Origin: CAVQZC01 sp963718315
GTDB lineage: Bacteria; Actinomycetota; Thermoleophilia; Gaiellales; JAICJC01
DNA length: 10,551 nucleotides
Assembly: GCA_963718315.1 (NCBI GenBank)
Contig: CAVQZC010000015.1
Span: forward strand, 1-10,551
Direction: 5' to 3'
The position numbers were made by a program, and so were the translations under genes. Below, one piece after another: positions 1 through 6,083 of the stretch (positions within the stretch are counted from its first letter, which is position 1; every line of letters starts with the position of its first letter). The notes beneath the pieces are model-generated. The model did not search any database, was not told where the DNA came from, and worked only from the letters and a program-made list of their open reading frames with translations.

Positions 1-16
1 CCGGCCCAGGCCATCA

Positions 17-76
17 AGCAAGGTACTGGGCAGTGTCGATGTGGTTGACGCCAAGAGCCTGGGCGTCACGGACTAC
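17..76 (-). pseudogene. Aldo/keto reductase remnant (about 20 codons)
   Basis: Read on the minus strand, this stretch encodes VVRDAQALGVNHIDTAQYLA and then a TGA stop at 14-16. The core ALGVNHIDTAQY matches the conserved early segment of aldo/keto reductases (usually A-x-x-x-GVNHIDTA-x-x-YG), which contains the catalytic Asp. The sequence upstream (77-175, minus) does not resemble the N-terminal TIM-barrel strand of that family, and the stop follows at once where YG-P would be expected. It is best read as a decayed fragment whose remainder, if any, lies left of the window. A chance match is possible because it is so short. Nothing else is recognisable between 77 and 160. Confidence 0.4.
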
Positions 77-163
77 GGGTTTCCCGGATGCGACTCGGCA
101 GCCGGCAGGCGACGATGCCGCCAGGTTCGCTGACGTCGGTACACGTCCCGCAGTCGGGGCGGG

Positions 164-169
164 AAGGAG
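164..169 (+). promoter_or_regulatory. Ribosome binding site of the FMN reductase
   Basis: AAGGAG is followed by a 6-nt spacer and then ATG at 176. It is a canonical Shine-Dalgarno that fixes the start of the flavoprotein gene. Confidence 0.75.
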
Positions 170-175
170 CTCTCC

Positions 176-751
176 ATGACCCGGATCGGCATCATCCTCG
201 GTAGCACCCGCCCGAACCGCAACGGCGAACAGGTCGCCCGCTGGGTGTTCGACATCGCGTCCCGCCGGGACGACGCGGAGTTCGAGCTGATCGACCTGCG
301 CGACTACCCGCTGCCGCACCTGGACGAGGGGCTCCCGGCCTCGATGGGCCAGTACGCGAACGAGCACACCCGCCAGTGGGCACAGAAGATCGCGTCGTTC
401 GACGGGTTCGTCATGGTCACGCCGGAGTACAACCACAGCACCTCCGGCGTTCTGAAGAATGCGATCGACTACCTGTACGCCGAGTGGAACAACAAGGCGG
501 TCGGCTTCGTCTCCTACGGAGCGGTCGGCGGTGCTCGCGCCGCGGAGCACCTGCGGCTGATCTCCGCGGAGCTGCAGATGGCCGACGTCCGCCAGCAGGT
601 CGCCCTCTCGCTCGTCACCGAGTTCGAGAACTTCTCGGTCTTCAGGCCGAGCGACTACAGCGTGCAGTCTCTCGAGATTCTGCTCGGCCAGGTGATCGCG
701 TGGAGCAAGGCGCTCGCGCCGCTGCGTGAGGCCGCCGCCGCGATGTCCTAG
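176..751 (+). CDS. NAD(P)H-dependent FMN reductase (flavodoxin-fold)
   Basis: This 191-aa cytosolic flavoprotein belongs to the NADPH-dependent FMN reductase family (SsuE/chromate reductase/azoreductase-like). Members reduce bound FMN with NAD(P)H and pass electrons to quinones, azo dyes, metals or a partner monooxygenase. The sequence opens with beta-strand RIGIILGS and the phosphate loop GSTRPNRNG (residues 9-17), which binds the FMN phosphate. The family signature PEYNHSTSGVLKNAIDYL (83-100) follows, then GAVGGARAAEHLR (115-127). Length is normal for the family. The ATG start is supported by AAGGAG six bases upstream. No monooxygenase or other partner gene is adjacent, so the physiological substrate is unknown. 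The downstream secreted transglycosylase begins 73 bp later and is functionally unrelated. Confidence 0.88.
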   Translation: MTRIGIILGSTRPNRNGEQVARWVFDIASRRDDAEFELIDLRDYPLPHLDEGLPASMGQYANEHTRQWAQKIASFDGFVMVTPEYNHSTSGVLKNAIDYLYAEWNNKAVGFVSYGAVGGARAAEHLRLISAELQMADVRQQVALSLVTEFENFSVFRPSDYSVQSLEILLGQVIAWSKALAPLREAAAAMS

Positions 752-824
752 TCAGCCTCGGGGCGGCGCAGGCGGCGCGGAATGCATCCAAAGGATCGAC
801 CGGACAGCCGGCGAACCTTTCGCG

Positions 825-1715
825 GTGACCCAGGGGACACGGATCGTTGCATGCCTGCTGGCAGCCCTCGTGCTGCTGCCCGCCACCGCGTCTGCGGCCA
901 GCTACCGCGTGCACCGCGGCGACACGCTGACCGGGATTGCCCGGCACTACCACACCAATCTGTTCCGGCTCGCGCACCTGAACCACCGCAGCCCCTACGG
1001 CGTGCTGGTCATCGGCACGGTGCTGCGCATCCCGAACCACCGGGGAGCGCATCACGCCGCCCACCACCGCCGCCACCACCACGCGAAGCGCCGCCGGCAC
1101 GCCCATCGGCGCGCCCATCACCACACCACGCAGATCGCCGGCCGCTACACCGTTCGCTACGGCGACACCCTGTCGGGGATCGCCTCCCGGTATTCGACCA
1201 GCATCTCCGCGCTGGCCGCCGCCAACGACCTGAACCCCGCCGGCATCCTGCTGACGGGCACCCATCTGCGGATCCCCGGCCGGCACCGCCGGCCCCCCGG
1301 ACGTGCCCCAGGCCTGGGGCCGGGCACGGCATGGGAGGTGCAGAAGCTGATCGACTTCTGGTCGGTGCGCAACGGCATCTCACGCCACCTCTGCCGCGCC
1401 GTGGCCTGGATGGAGTCCGGCTACCACCCGGGGGCGGTCTCCTCGGTCGGTGCCTGGGGCGTGATGCAGGTCATGCCGGCTACCTGGAGCTGGGTCGAGT
1501 GGCGGCTGATCGGCCACCGGGTGCCGAAGACCACCTCGGGCAACATCCGGATCGGGGTCGCCTACCTCCGCCAGCTCCTGCGCGACTTCCACGGCGACGT
1601 CAGGCTTGCCCTCGCCTCCTACTACCAGGGCGAAGGCGCCGTGCGGCAGCTCGGCATCCTGCCCATCAGCCGCGTCTACGTGGCCGACATCCTGGCGCTC
1701 AGCCGGCGGATGTAA
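825..1715 (+). CDS. Secreted LysM-LysM lytic transglycosylase
   Basis: The product is a 296-aa exported peptidoglycan-binding enzyme predicted to cleave the glycan strand of murein. From the GTG at 825 a signal peptide is visible: a positively charged start, then VACLLAALVLLP and an ATASAA cleavage region (residues 8-25). The first LysM repeat is at about 27-70 (YRVHRGDTL...LRIP). A His/Arg linker (72-100) follows, then a second LysM at about 108-151 (YTVRYGDTL...LRIP) and an SLT/goose-lysozyme-like domain at about 175-296. The presumed catalytic Glu is E197 in WMESGYHPGAVSSVGAWGVMQV, and ALASYYQGEGAV gives the later conserved block. An in-frame GTG at 726 would add 33 residues without domain character and would overlap the upstream gene, so 825 is preferred. 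No good ribosome binding site is seen. Whether it acts in growth, division or spore remodelling cannot be told. Confidence 0.85.
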   Translation: MTQGTRIVACLLAALVLLPATASAASYRVHRGDTLTGIARHYHTNLFRLAHLNHRSPYGVLVIGTVLRIPNHRGAHHAAHHRRHHHAKRRRHAHRRAHHHTTQIAGRYTVRYGDTLSGIASRYSTSISALAAANDLNPAGILLTGTHLRIPGRHRRPPGRAPGLGPGTAWEVQKLIDFWSVRNGISRHLCRAVAWMESGYHPGAVSSVGAWGVMQVMPATWSWVEWRLIGHRVPKTTSGNIRIGVAYLRQLLRDFHGDVRLALASYYQGEGAVRQLGILPISRVYVADILALSRRM

Positions 1716-1741
1716 CGCCCCGCGTCACACTTCCGTGGCGG

Positions 1742-1767
1742 GTTCCGGGTGGGGTCAGACCCCCGAA
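1742..1767. repeat. Palindrome in convergent gap, possible REP-like unit or terminator
   Basis: GGGGT (1751-1755), CAG, ACCCC (1759-1763) form a tight hairpin. Imperfect flanking complementarity (CGGG before, CCGAA after) lengthens it. It lies between the stop of the transglycosylase gene (1715) and the stop of the convergent ArsR gene (1803), so it could end transcription from either side, although no T-run follows. The symmetric GGGGTCAGACCCC core also looks like a dispersed intergenic repeat unit. Copy number cannot be judged from one window. Confidence 0.4.
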
Positions 1768-1802
1768 AGTCCGCGTTGCGAAGGCGTGACAGAGCGTTGC
1801 AG

Positions 1803-2135
1803 CTAGCGCGGGAGGGCGCCGGCGCGGGCGTCCCAGTAGTCCCGCAGGCAGTCGCAGACCCGCTCGCAGAGGCCGTAGACGCTGGTGTCGGCCACCGCGT
1901 AGTAGCTGTGCACCCCGTCGCGGCGGCGGCGGAGGATACCCGCATCGGTCATCAGCGTGAGGTGCTTGGAGACGTTCGCCTGTGTGCAGTCGAGCGCCTC
2001 GGCGAGATTCCCGACCGTGCGCTCACCGTCGCACAGCAGGTACAGCAGCCGCAGCCGTGTCGGCTCGCCGAGCAGCCGGAAGCGGTCGGCGATTGACTGG
2101 GCGGTCTCCGGGGAAAGGGGCGCGGGAATCGACAT
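1803..2135 (-). CDS. ArsR/SmtB-family regulator, cysteine-rich
   Basis: This is a small winged-helix repressor of about 110 aa. The core FRLLGEPTRLRLLYLL, then TVGNLAEALDCTQANVSKHLTLMTDAGILRRRRDGVHSYYAV, gives the family's helix-turn-helix and wing. Five cysteines are present. Numbered from the ATG at 2135 they are C35 (LLCDGE), C50 (LDCTQAN, recognition-helix region) and C90, C94 and C96 in the C-terminal helix (LCERVCDC). One Cys early plus Cys in the last helix is the arrangement used by thiol/persulfide sensors such as BigR and SqrR, and also by some metal sensors. The gene is divergent from thioredoxin with a gap of about 70 bp, so it probably controls thioredoxin and itself. TTG (2144) and GTG (2141) are alternative starts. 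The ATG is chosen because it begins the family-like region. No strong ribosome binding site is visible. Confidence 0.85.
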   Translation of the reverse strand: MSIPAPLSPETAQSIADRFRLLGEPTRLRLLYLLCDGERTVGNLAEALDCTQANVSKHLTLMTDAGILRRRRDGVHSYYAVADTSVYGLCERVCDCLRDYWDARAGALPR

Positions 2136-2161
2136 TTGCACCAAGTGTACCCCATGTGCAA
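2136..2161. promoter_or_regulatory. Inverted repeat at arsR start (candidate operator 1)
   Basis: TTGCAC (2136-2141) and GTGCAA (2156-2161) are perfect 6-bp arms around a 14-nt centre. They lie directly upstream of the preferred ArsR ATG, inside the divergent control region. A site here would suit autoregulation. The sequence is an observation and the operator role is inference. Confidence 0.35.
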
Positions 2162-2162
2162 C

Positions 2163-2187
2163 TATATAACTACTGAGTTACGTAGTT
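2163..2187. promoter_or_regulatory. AT-rich inverted repeat before thioredoxin (candidate operator 2)
   Basis: AACTAC (2168-2173) and GTAGTT (2182-2187) are perfect arms with an 8-nt spacer. A second overlapping pair, TAACT (2167-2171) and AGTTA (2176-2180), shares the same block. It adjoins TATATAA (2163-2169), the only AT-rich stretch in the region and the likeliest place for a -10 element. ArsR-family operators are usually AT-rich imperfect dyads that overlap promoters, so this is the best candidate site for the divergent regulator. Confidence 0.45.
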
Positions 2188-2195
2188 TCAGACCC

Positions 2196-2201
2196 AAGGA
2201 G
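2196..2201 (+). promoter_or_regulatory. Ribosome binding site of thioredoxin
   Basis: AAGGAG lies 4 nt before the ATG at 2206 and supports that start. Confidence 0.7.
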
Positions 2202-2205
2202 CACG

Positions 2206-2535
2206 ATGACCGCCATCGAGATCACCCACGAGAACTTTGCGACCGAGGTTACGGAGTCGGATGTCCCCGTTCTGCTCGACATGTGGGCTGCCTGGTGCGG
2301 TCCCTGTCGCGCCCTGTCCCCCATCGTCGACGAACTGGCCAGCGAGTACGCCGGCCGGTTGAAGGTCGGCAAGATCGACGTCGACGCCGAGCCCGAGCTG
2401 GCAAGCGCCTTCAACGTGCTGAGCATTCCCACGCTCGTTCTGGTCAAGAACGGCGAAGTGGTCGCCAGCGCCATCGGCGCGCGGCCCAAGGCCCGCCTGG
2501 CCGAGGACCTGCAGCTCGCCGAGCACGCCGCCTAG
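2206..2535 (+). CDS. trxA: Thioredoxin
   Basis: This 109-aa single-domain cytosolic dithiol-disulfide oxidoreductase donates electrons from thioredoxin reductase to target disulfides. The active site WCGPC is at residues 30-34, with redox cysteines C31 and C34. The preceding strand reads VPVLLDMWAAW, where the usual D-F-W-A appears as D-M-W-A. The buried Asp (D25) and the cis-proline loop SIPTL (P75) are in place, and FNVLSIPTLVLVKNGEVV matches the family C-terminal half. Length is standard. There is no signal peptide. Divergence from a cysteine-rich ArsR regulator suggests that this copy is inducible (redox, sulfide or metal stress) rather than the only housekeeping thioredoxin. That is inference. 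Confidence 0.93.
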   Translation: MTAIEITHENFATEVTESDVPVLLDMWAAWCGPCRALSPIVDELASEYAGRLKVGKIDVDAEPELASAFNVLSIPTLVLVKNGEVVASAIGARPKARLAEDLQLAEHAA

Positions 2536-2554
2536 GCAGCTCTGACGGATCAAC

Positions 2555-2578
2555 GCGGGCCCCGGCGCCGGGGCCCGC
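2555..2578. terminator. Perfect 24-bp GC palindrome after thioredoxin
   Basis: The half-site GCGGGCCCCGGC (2555-2566) is followed directly by its exact reverse complement (2567-2578). As RNA it would form a stem of 10 G-C pairs with a 4-nt loop, 19 nt after the thioredoxin stop. No T-run follows, as is common for high-GC actinobacterial terminators. It most likely insulates the next gene, which appears to have its own promoter. Confidence 0.6.
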
Positions 2579-2580
2579 AG

Positions 2581-2621
2581 CGAGGACGGTCGGTACCATG
2601 ACGCGGTGCTGACCGTCCTCG
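2581..2621. promoter_or_regulatory. 11-bp inverted repeat around the debranching-enzyme start
   Basis: CGAGGACGGTC (2581-2591) and GACCGTCCTCG (2611-2621) are exact reverse complements separated by 19 nt. The GTG start (2606) and the presumed -10 element TACCAT (2594-2599) lie in the centre. If transcription starts at the GTG, the left arm is outside the mRNA and the repeat would act as a DNA operator. If transcription reads through from thioredoxin, the same arms could form a hairpin holding the start codon. The right arm is also coding (codons 3-6), which limits how freely it could evolve. Confidence 0.5.
2594..2606 (+). promoter_or_regulatory. Leaderless-type -10 element of the debranching enzyme gene
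   Basis: TACCAT (2594-2599, fitting TANNNT) ends 6 nt before the GTG at 2606, and no Shine-Dalgarno precedes that GTG. This spacing places the transcription start at or next to the start codon, the leaderless arrangement common in actinobacteria. The same TACCAT-N6-start pattern occurs at the GntR gene (8111-8123). No convincing -35 is seen. Confidence 0.45.
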
Positions 2622-4693
2622 AAGGCAACAACTTCCTGGTGGCCGACGACCTCGGCGAGGTCGGCGACGCGTCGGAAGGCCTGTATCTGAACGACACGCG
2701 CTACCTCTCGCGCTGGCGGTTGACGGTCAACGGCGAGCGGCCCCAGCTGCTCACCTCGAACACGATCGACTACTACTCGGCGGCCGTCTTCATGCAGAAC
2801 GTCGAGGCGGCAGACCTGCCGGCCGGTGCGATCTCGCTGACCCGCGACATGTTCGTCGGCGCGGGCAGCATGCAGACCCGCCTGCACATTGAGAACCACA
2901 CGCTGGAGCGCGTCGACCTCGCCCTGCGCCTGGAGTTCGACTTCGACTTCCTCGACGTGTTCGAGGTCAAGGCCCGCGAGTACCGCACCGAGGACCTGGT
3001 GTTCACGCTCCGCGCGCCGCCCTCGGTCGAGATCGAGCGCAGCCACGACACCCGCGAGAACTCGTGGTCGTTCGCCCACCGCGAGGACGGCTTCCAGGCG
3101 GCGGCGTTGGTCTGGTTCTCGCAGCGCGGCGAGGCGGGCGACACCAGCATCGCCCATACCCTTCAGATCGCCCCCGGCAGCTCCTGGGAGCAGCGCTCGA
3201 ACGTCGTGCTGCTCTACGGCGAGGAGCAGCGGCGGCCCAGCTACACCAGCTTCTTCTTCGGACAGGGCCGGGCCCGGGTCGAGCAGTCGCTGGGGTCATG
3301 GCGCCAGCAGACCCCGCAGCTGCACACGGACTGGGAAGACCTTGCCCACGCGTACGAGACCTCGGTCGGTGACCTGGCGGCGCTGCGGATGCGGCCCCGC
3401 GGTGATGGTGGCGGCCTCCGCGACCTGCCGGCGGCCGGCTTGCCGTGGTTCATGACCGTGTTCGGCCGCGACACGCTGATCACCTCCTACCAGACGCTGC
3501 TGCTGGGGCCGACCCTGGCGGGAGGCACGCTGGACGCACTGGCCGACCTCCAGGCACACGAGCGCGACGACGAGGCAGACGCCGAGCCGGGCAAGATCGT
3601 CCACGAGGTGCGGATGGGCCGGGTGGCGGCGGCGGGGCGCTCCTTCCCCTACTACGGCAGCGTCGACTCCACCCTGCTTTTCCTGATCCTGCTCTCCGAG
3701 GCCTATCGCTGGACCGGGGACAAGGAGACGGTGCTGCGGCTGCGCGAGCCGGCGATGCAGGCGATCAACTGGATGCGCACCCAGGCCGACCTCCGCCACG
3801 ACGGGTACGTCAGCTACCACCGGCGATCGGCAAAGGGGCTCGAGTCACAGTCCTGGAAGGACTCGTGGGACTCGATGCGCTATCGCGACGGCACCATCGC
3901 GCAGACCCCGATCTCGACGGCGGAAGCGCAGGGCTACGCGTTCGACGCCCGCATCCGGATGGCCCAGCTGGCGCGCTCCGTGTGGCGCGACGCTGCGCTG
4001 GCGGCCGAGCTCGAGGTCGAGGCGGCGCTGCTCCGCGAGCGGTTCAACCGCGACTACTGGACGGTGCGCGAGGACGTTGGCGGCACGTTCGTGCTCGGTC
4101 TCGACGACGAGGGCCGCCAGATCGACTCGCTGTGCTCCAACATCGGCCACCTGCTGTGGAGCGGGATCGTCGAGCCCGAGCGCGCCGCGCAGGTCGCCGA
4201 GACCCTGGTCGCGCCGGAGCTCTACTCGGGCTGGGGCGTGCGGACGATGTCCAGCGCCGACCGCGGCTTCAACCCGATCGGGTACCACACCGGCACCGTC
4301 TGGCCGCACGACAACAGCCTGGTCGTCGCGGGGCTCGCCCGGTACGGCTACCGCCAGTACGCGAACCGGATCGCACAGTCGATGATCGAAGCGTCGAGCC
4401 AGTTCGATCACCGCCTGCCGGAGGTATTCGCCGGCTACCCGCGCGAGCGGACGCCGTTCCCGGTCTCGTACCCGACCGCCTGTTCGCCACAGGCGTGGGC
4501 GGCAGGTACGCCGATCCTGTTCCTGACCGTGATGCTGGGGCTGCGGCCCGACGCCGAGACCGGCACGCTGAAGGCCGACCCGATGCTGCCGGACATCTGC
4601 AGCCACCTCGAGCTACGCGGCGTGGAAGCGCTCGGCAGGCGATTCACGGTGCGGTTCCGGGGCGGCAACGCGGACGTGACCGAAGACGGCTGA
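2606..4693 (+). CDS. Glycogen debranching-type amylo-alpha-1,6-glucosidase
   Basis: This 695-aa cytosolic glycosidase belongs to the bacterial glycogen-debranching/trehalase-like group. It has an N-terminal beta-sandwich (about 1-225: LTVLEGNNFLVADD, GLYLNDTRYLSRWRLTVNG) of the GDE_N_bis type and a C-terminal (alpha/alpha)6 barrel (about 245-690). Barrel landmarks are GLPWFMTVFGRDTLITSYQ (278-296), KIVHEVRMGR (330-339), FPYYGSVDSTLLFLILLSEAY (347-367), SWKDSWDSMRYRDG (416-429), GYHTGTVWPHDNSL (559-572), LPEVFAGY (604-611) and ACSPQAWAAGTP (625-636). By analogy with GH63/GH15-like barrels, D419 or D422 and E606 are candidate acid and base residues. The likely substrate is the alpha-1,6 branch of glycogen or a related alpha-glucan. 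The GTG is the only in-frame start after the TGA at 2543. No glgX, glgP or other glycogen gene is adjacent. Confidence 0.87.
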   Translation: MLTVLEGNNFLVADDLGEVGDASEGLYLNDTRYLSRWRLTVNGERPQLLTSNTIDYYSAAVFMQNVEAADLPAGAISLTRDMFVGAGSMQTRLHIENHTLERVDLALRLEFDFDFLDVFEVKAREYRTEDLVFTLRAPPSVEIERSHDTRENSWSFAHREDGFQAAALVWFSQRGEAGDTSIAHTLQIAPGSSWEQRSNVVLLYGEEQRRPSYTSFFFGQGRARVEQSLGSWRQQTPQLHTDWEDLAHAYETSVGDLAALRMRPRGDGGGLRDLPAAGLPWFMTVFGRDTLITSYQTLLLGPTLAGGTLDALADLQAHERDDEADAEPGKIVHEVRMGRVAAAGRSFPYYGSVDSTLLFLILLSEAYRWTGDKETVLRLREPAMQAINWMRTQADLRHDGYVSYHRRSAKGLESQSWKDSWDSMRYRDGTIAQTPISTAEAQGYAFDARIRMAQLARSVWRDAALAAELEVEAALLRERFNRDYWTVREDVGGTFVLGLDDEGRQIDSLCSNIGHLLWSGIVEPERAAQVAETLVAPELYSGWGVRTMSSADRGFNPIGYHTGTVWPHDNSLVVAGLARYGYRQYANRIAQSMIEASSQFDHRLPEVFAGYPRERTPFPVSYPTACSPQAWAAGTPILFLTVMLGLRPDAETGTLKADPMLPDICSHLELRGVEALGRRFTVRFRGGNADVTEDG

Positions 4694-4721
4694 GCGCCGG
4701 CCAGCCCCGGGAGGCTCCTGA

Positions 4722-4737
4722 TACCCGAATCCGGGTA
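4722..4737. repeat. Small inverted repeat after the debranching enzyme
   Basis: TACCCG (4722-4727) and CGGGTA (4732-4737) form a 6-bp stem with a 4-nt loop, 28 nt after the stop of the plus-strand gene. It is a possible weak terminator hairpin without a T-run. Confidence 0.35.
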
Positions 4738-4741
4738 GACA

Positions 4742-4795
4742 GGTTCACCGCTGCAGTGGTGTCCCGCGCCGCCGAAGCGGCCGATTCAGTGAACC
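4742..4795 (-). terminator. Nested hairpin with UUCG tetraloop in the convergent gap
   Basis: The outer arms GGTTCAC (4742-4748) and GTGAACC (4789-4795) are perfect. Inside them, on the minus strand, GCCGC-TTCG-GCGGC (4781-4768) makes a C(UUCG)G tetraloop hairpin, one of the most stable RNA loops. The orientation suits transcripts arriving from threonine synthase. It could be a second-line terminator or 3'-end stabiliser. Both are inference. Confidence 0.4.
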
Positions 4796-4832
4796 AGCGG
4801 GCCGGCCCACCTCCGCCGGGGACCGGCCCGCT
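4796..4832. terminator. Bidirectional terminator hairpin between convergent genes
   Basis: AGCGGGCCGG (4796-4805) and CCGGCCCGCT (4823-4832) form a perfect 10-bp stem with a 17-nt loop. It begins 8 nt beyond the threonine synthase stop (4841-4843, minus) and lies about 100 nt beyond the stop of the plus-strand glucosidase. There is no T-run on either side. Confidence 0.55.
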
Positions 4833-4840
4833 TAACGCTC

Positions 4841-6076
4841 TTAGGCGGTGACGCGGGCGTCGATGTACGCCTCGACCTGCTCGGGGTCGGCCTCGATGGA
4901 GACCGTCTCCACCGAGGGCTCGATCGCGTCGATCGTCTTCAGGCCGTCGCCGGTGATGTAGGCGACCACCGTCTCGTCGGGTGAGATCTCACCGCGCTCG
5001 GCGATCTTGCGGAGGATCGCCGTGGTGACACCGCCGGCGGTCTCGGTGAAGATGCCTGTCGTCCGTGCCAGCAACCGGATGCCCTCGACGATCTCGTCGT
5101 CGTCGGCGGCCTCGATGCTGCCCCCCGTGTCGCGGGCGACGCCGACCGCGAACACGCCGTCGGCCGGGTTCCCGATTGCCAGTGACTTCGCGATCCCGCT
5201 CGGCCTGACGGGGAAGACATCGTTGCCGCCCGAGGCAAAAGCGGTTGCCACCGGCGCGCACCCGGCGCCCTGCGCCCCGTGCATCACCGGCTCCTCCGGT
5301 CCTTCGCCGGCCAGGCCGGTGGCACGCGCCTCCCGGAACCCGCGCAGGATCTTGGTGTACAGCGAGCCCGAGGCGATCGGCGCCACGACCCGGTCGGGCA
5401 CCCGCCAGCCGAGCTGCTCCACCGTCTCGTGGGCGACCGTCTTGGAGCCCTCGGCGTAGTACGGCCGCAGGTTGACGTTGACGAACGCCCACGGGCGGTC
5501 GTAGGCCAGCTCCGAGCAGAGCCGGTTGACGTCGTCGTAGGTGCCGTTGACCTCGAAGACCGTTGCGCCGTACGCCGCGGCGGCCAGGATCTTCTCCCGC
5601 TCCAGATCGTCGGGGACGAAGATGTACGTCGGCAGGCCGAGCGCTGCTCCTGCGGCCGCGGTCGCCCCGGCCAGGTTGCCGGTGGATGCGCAGCCCAGCG
5701 CCTGGTAGCCCAGCTCCACAGCCTTGGCAACGGCGATCGCGACCACCCGGTCCTTGAACGAGTGGGTCGGGTTCGAGGTCTCGGTCTTGATGTACAGCTT
5801 GCAGCGCAGCCCCAGCTCCTCGGCCAGCCGGTCGGCGGCGATCAGCGGCGAGTTTCCGACCGGGAGGCCGCGGGCCGGCGGCGCGACGGGCAGGAAGGCG
5901 GCGTACCGCCACAGGGTCGACGGGCCGGCGACGATCTGCTCGCGGGTGACGCTGCGCGCGATCGCCTCGTCGTCGTAGGCGGCCTCGAGCGGTCCGAAGC
6001 ACTGGTCACAGGCGAAGCGGGCGTCGAGTGGGTAGTCAGCGCCGCAGCCCTTGCAGACGAGTCTGGTGGCAAACAT
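4841..6076 (-). CDS. thrC: Threonine synthase (PLP-dependent)
   Basis: This 411-aa cytosolic enzyme converts O-phosphohomoserine to threonine and phosphate. An N-terminal zinc-ribbon-like segment has C8-x2-C11 and C23-x2-C26, as in the long bacterial/archaeal ThrC type. The PLP lysine is K108 in NPTHSFKDR (102-110). GCASTGNLAGATAAAGAALG gives the Asn/Gly-rich substrate-binding loop, and ASGSLYTK plus TETAGGVTTAILRK match the later fold-type II motifs. The ATG at 6076 has GAGGGA (6089-6084) with a 7-nt spacer, which supports the start. The 5' leader carries a SAM-I riboswitch, so expression should follow S-adenosylmethionine. This is biochemically sensible because threonine and methionine compete for homoserine-derived precursors. 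The riboswitch could also hint at a methionine-side role for this ThrC homologue, but all catalytic motifs look like true ThrC. Neither hom nor thrB lies in the window. Confidence 0.92.
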   Translation of the reverse strand: MFATRLVCKGCGADYPLDARFACDQCFGPLEAAYDDEAIARSVTREQIVAGPSTLWRYAAFLPVAPPARGLPVGNSPLIAADRLAEELGLRCKLYIKTETSNPTHSFKDRVVAIAVAKAVELGYQALGCASTGNLAGATAAAGAALGLPTYIFVPDDLEREKILAAAAYGATVFEVNGTYDDVNRLCSELAYDRPWAFVNVNLRPYYAEGSKTVAHETVEQLGWRVPDRVVAPIASGSLYTKILRGFREARATGLAGEGPEEPVMHGAQGAGCAPVATAFASGGNDVFPVRPSGIAKSLAIGNPADGVFAVGVARDTGGSIEAADDDEIVEGIRLLARTTGIFTETAGGVTTAILRKIAERGEISPDETVVAYITGDGLKTIDAIEPSVETVSIEADPEQVEAYIDARVTA

Positions 6077-6083
6077 CCGGTGA

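Noticed and set aside
726..824. Upstream GTG start for the transglycosylase
   Set aside because: It would overlap the FMN reductase gene and place 33 unstructured residues ahead of a normal signal peptide that begins at the GTG at 825.
782..1789. A 335-codon open frame overlapping the transglycosylase
   Set aside because: It is a Pro/Arg-rich shadow frame without domains. The overlapping frame has a signal peptide, two LysM repeats and a transglycosylase domain.
2598..2612. Four-codon mini-ORF (ATG ACG CGG TGC TGA) overlapping the debranching enzyme start
   Set aside because: The ATG overlaps the presumed -10 element TACCAT and would not be in a leaderless mRNA. There is no evidence that it is translated.
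4741..4795. tRNA-like GGTTC box and hairpins
   Set aside because: No cloverleaf, anticodon arm or acceptor stem can be drawn. The GGTTCAC/GTGAACC arms fit a simple nested hairpin.
3445..4851. A 468-codon open frame overlapping the debranching enzyme on the same strand
   Set aside because: The composition is Arg/Ala/Gly/Pro-rich out-of-frame translation of a high-GC gene. The debranching enzyme frame carries all the recognisable motifs.
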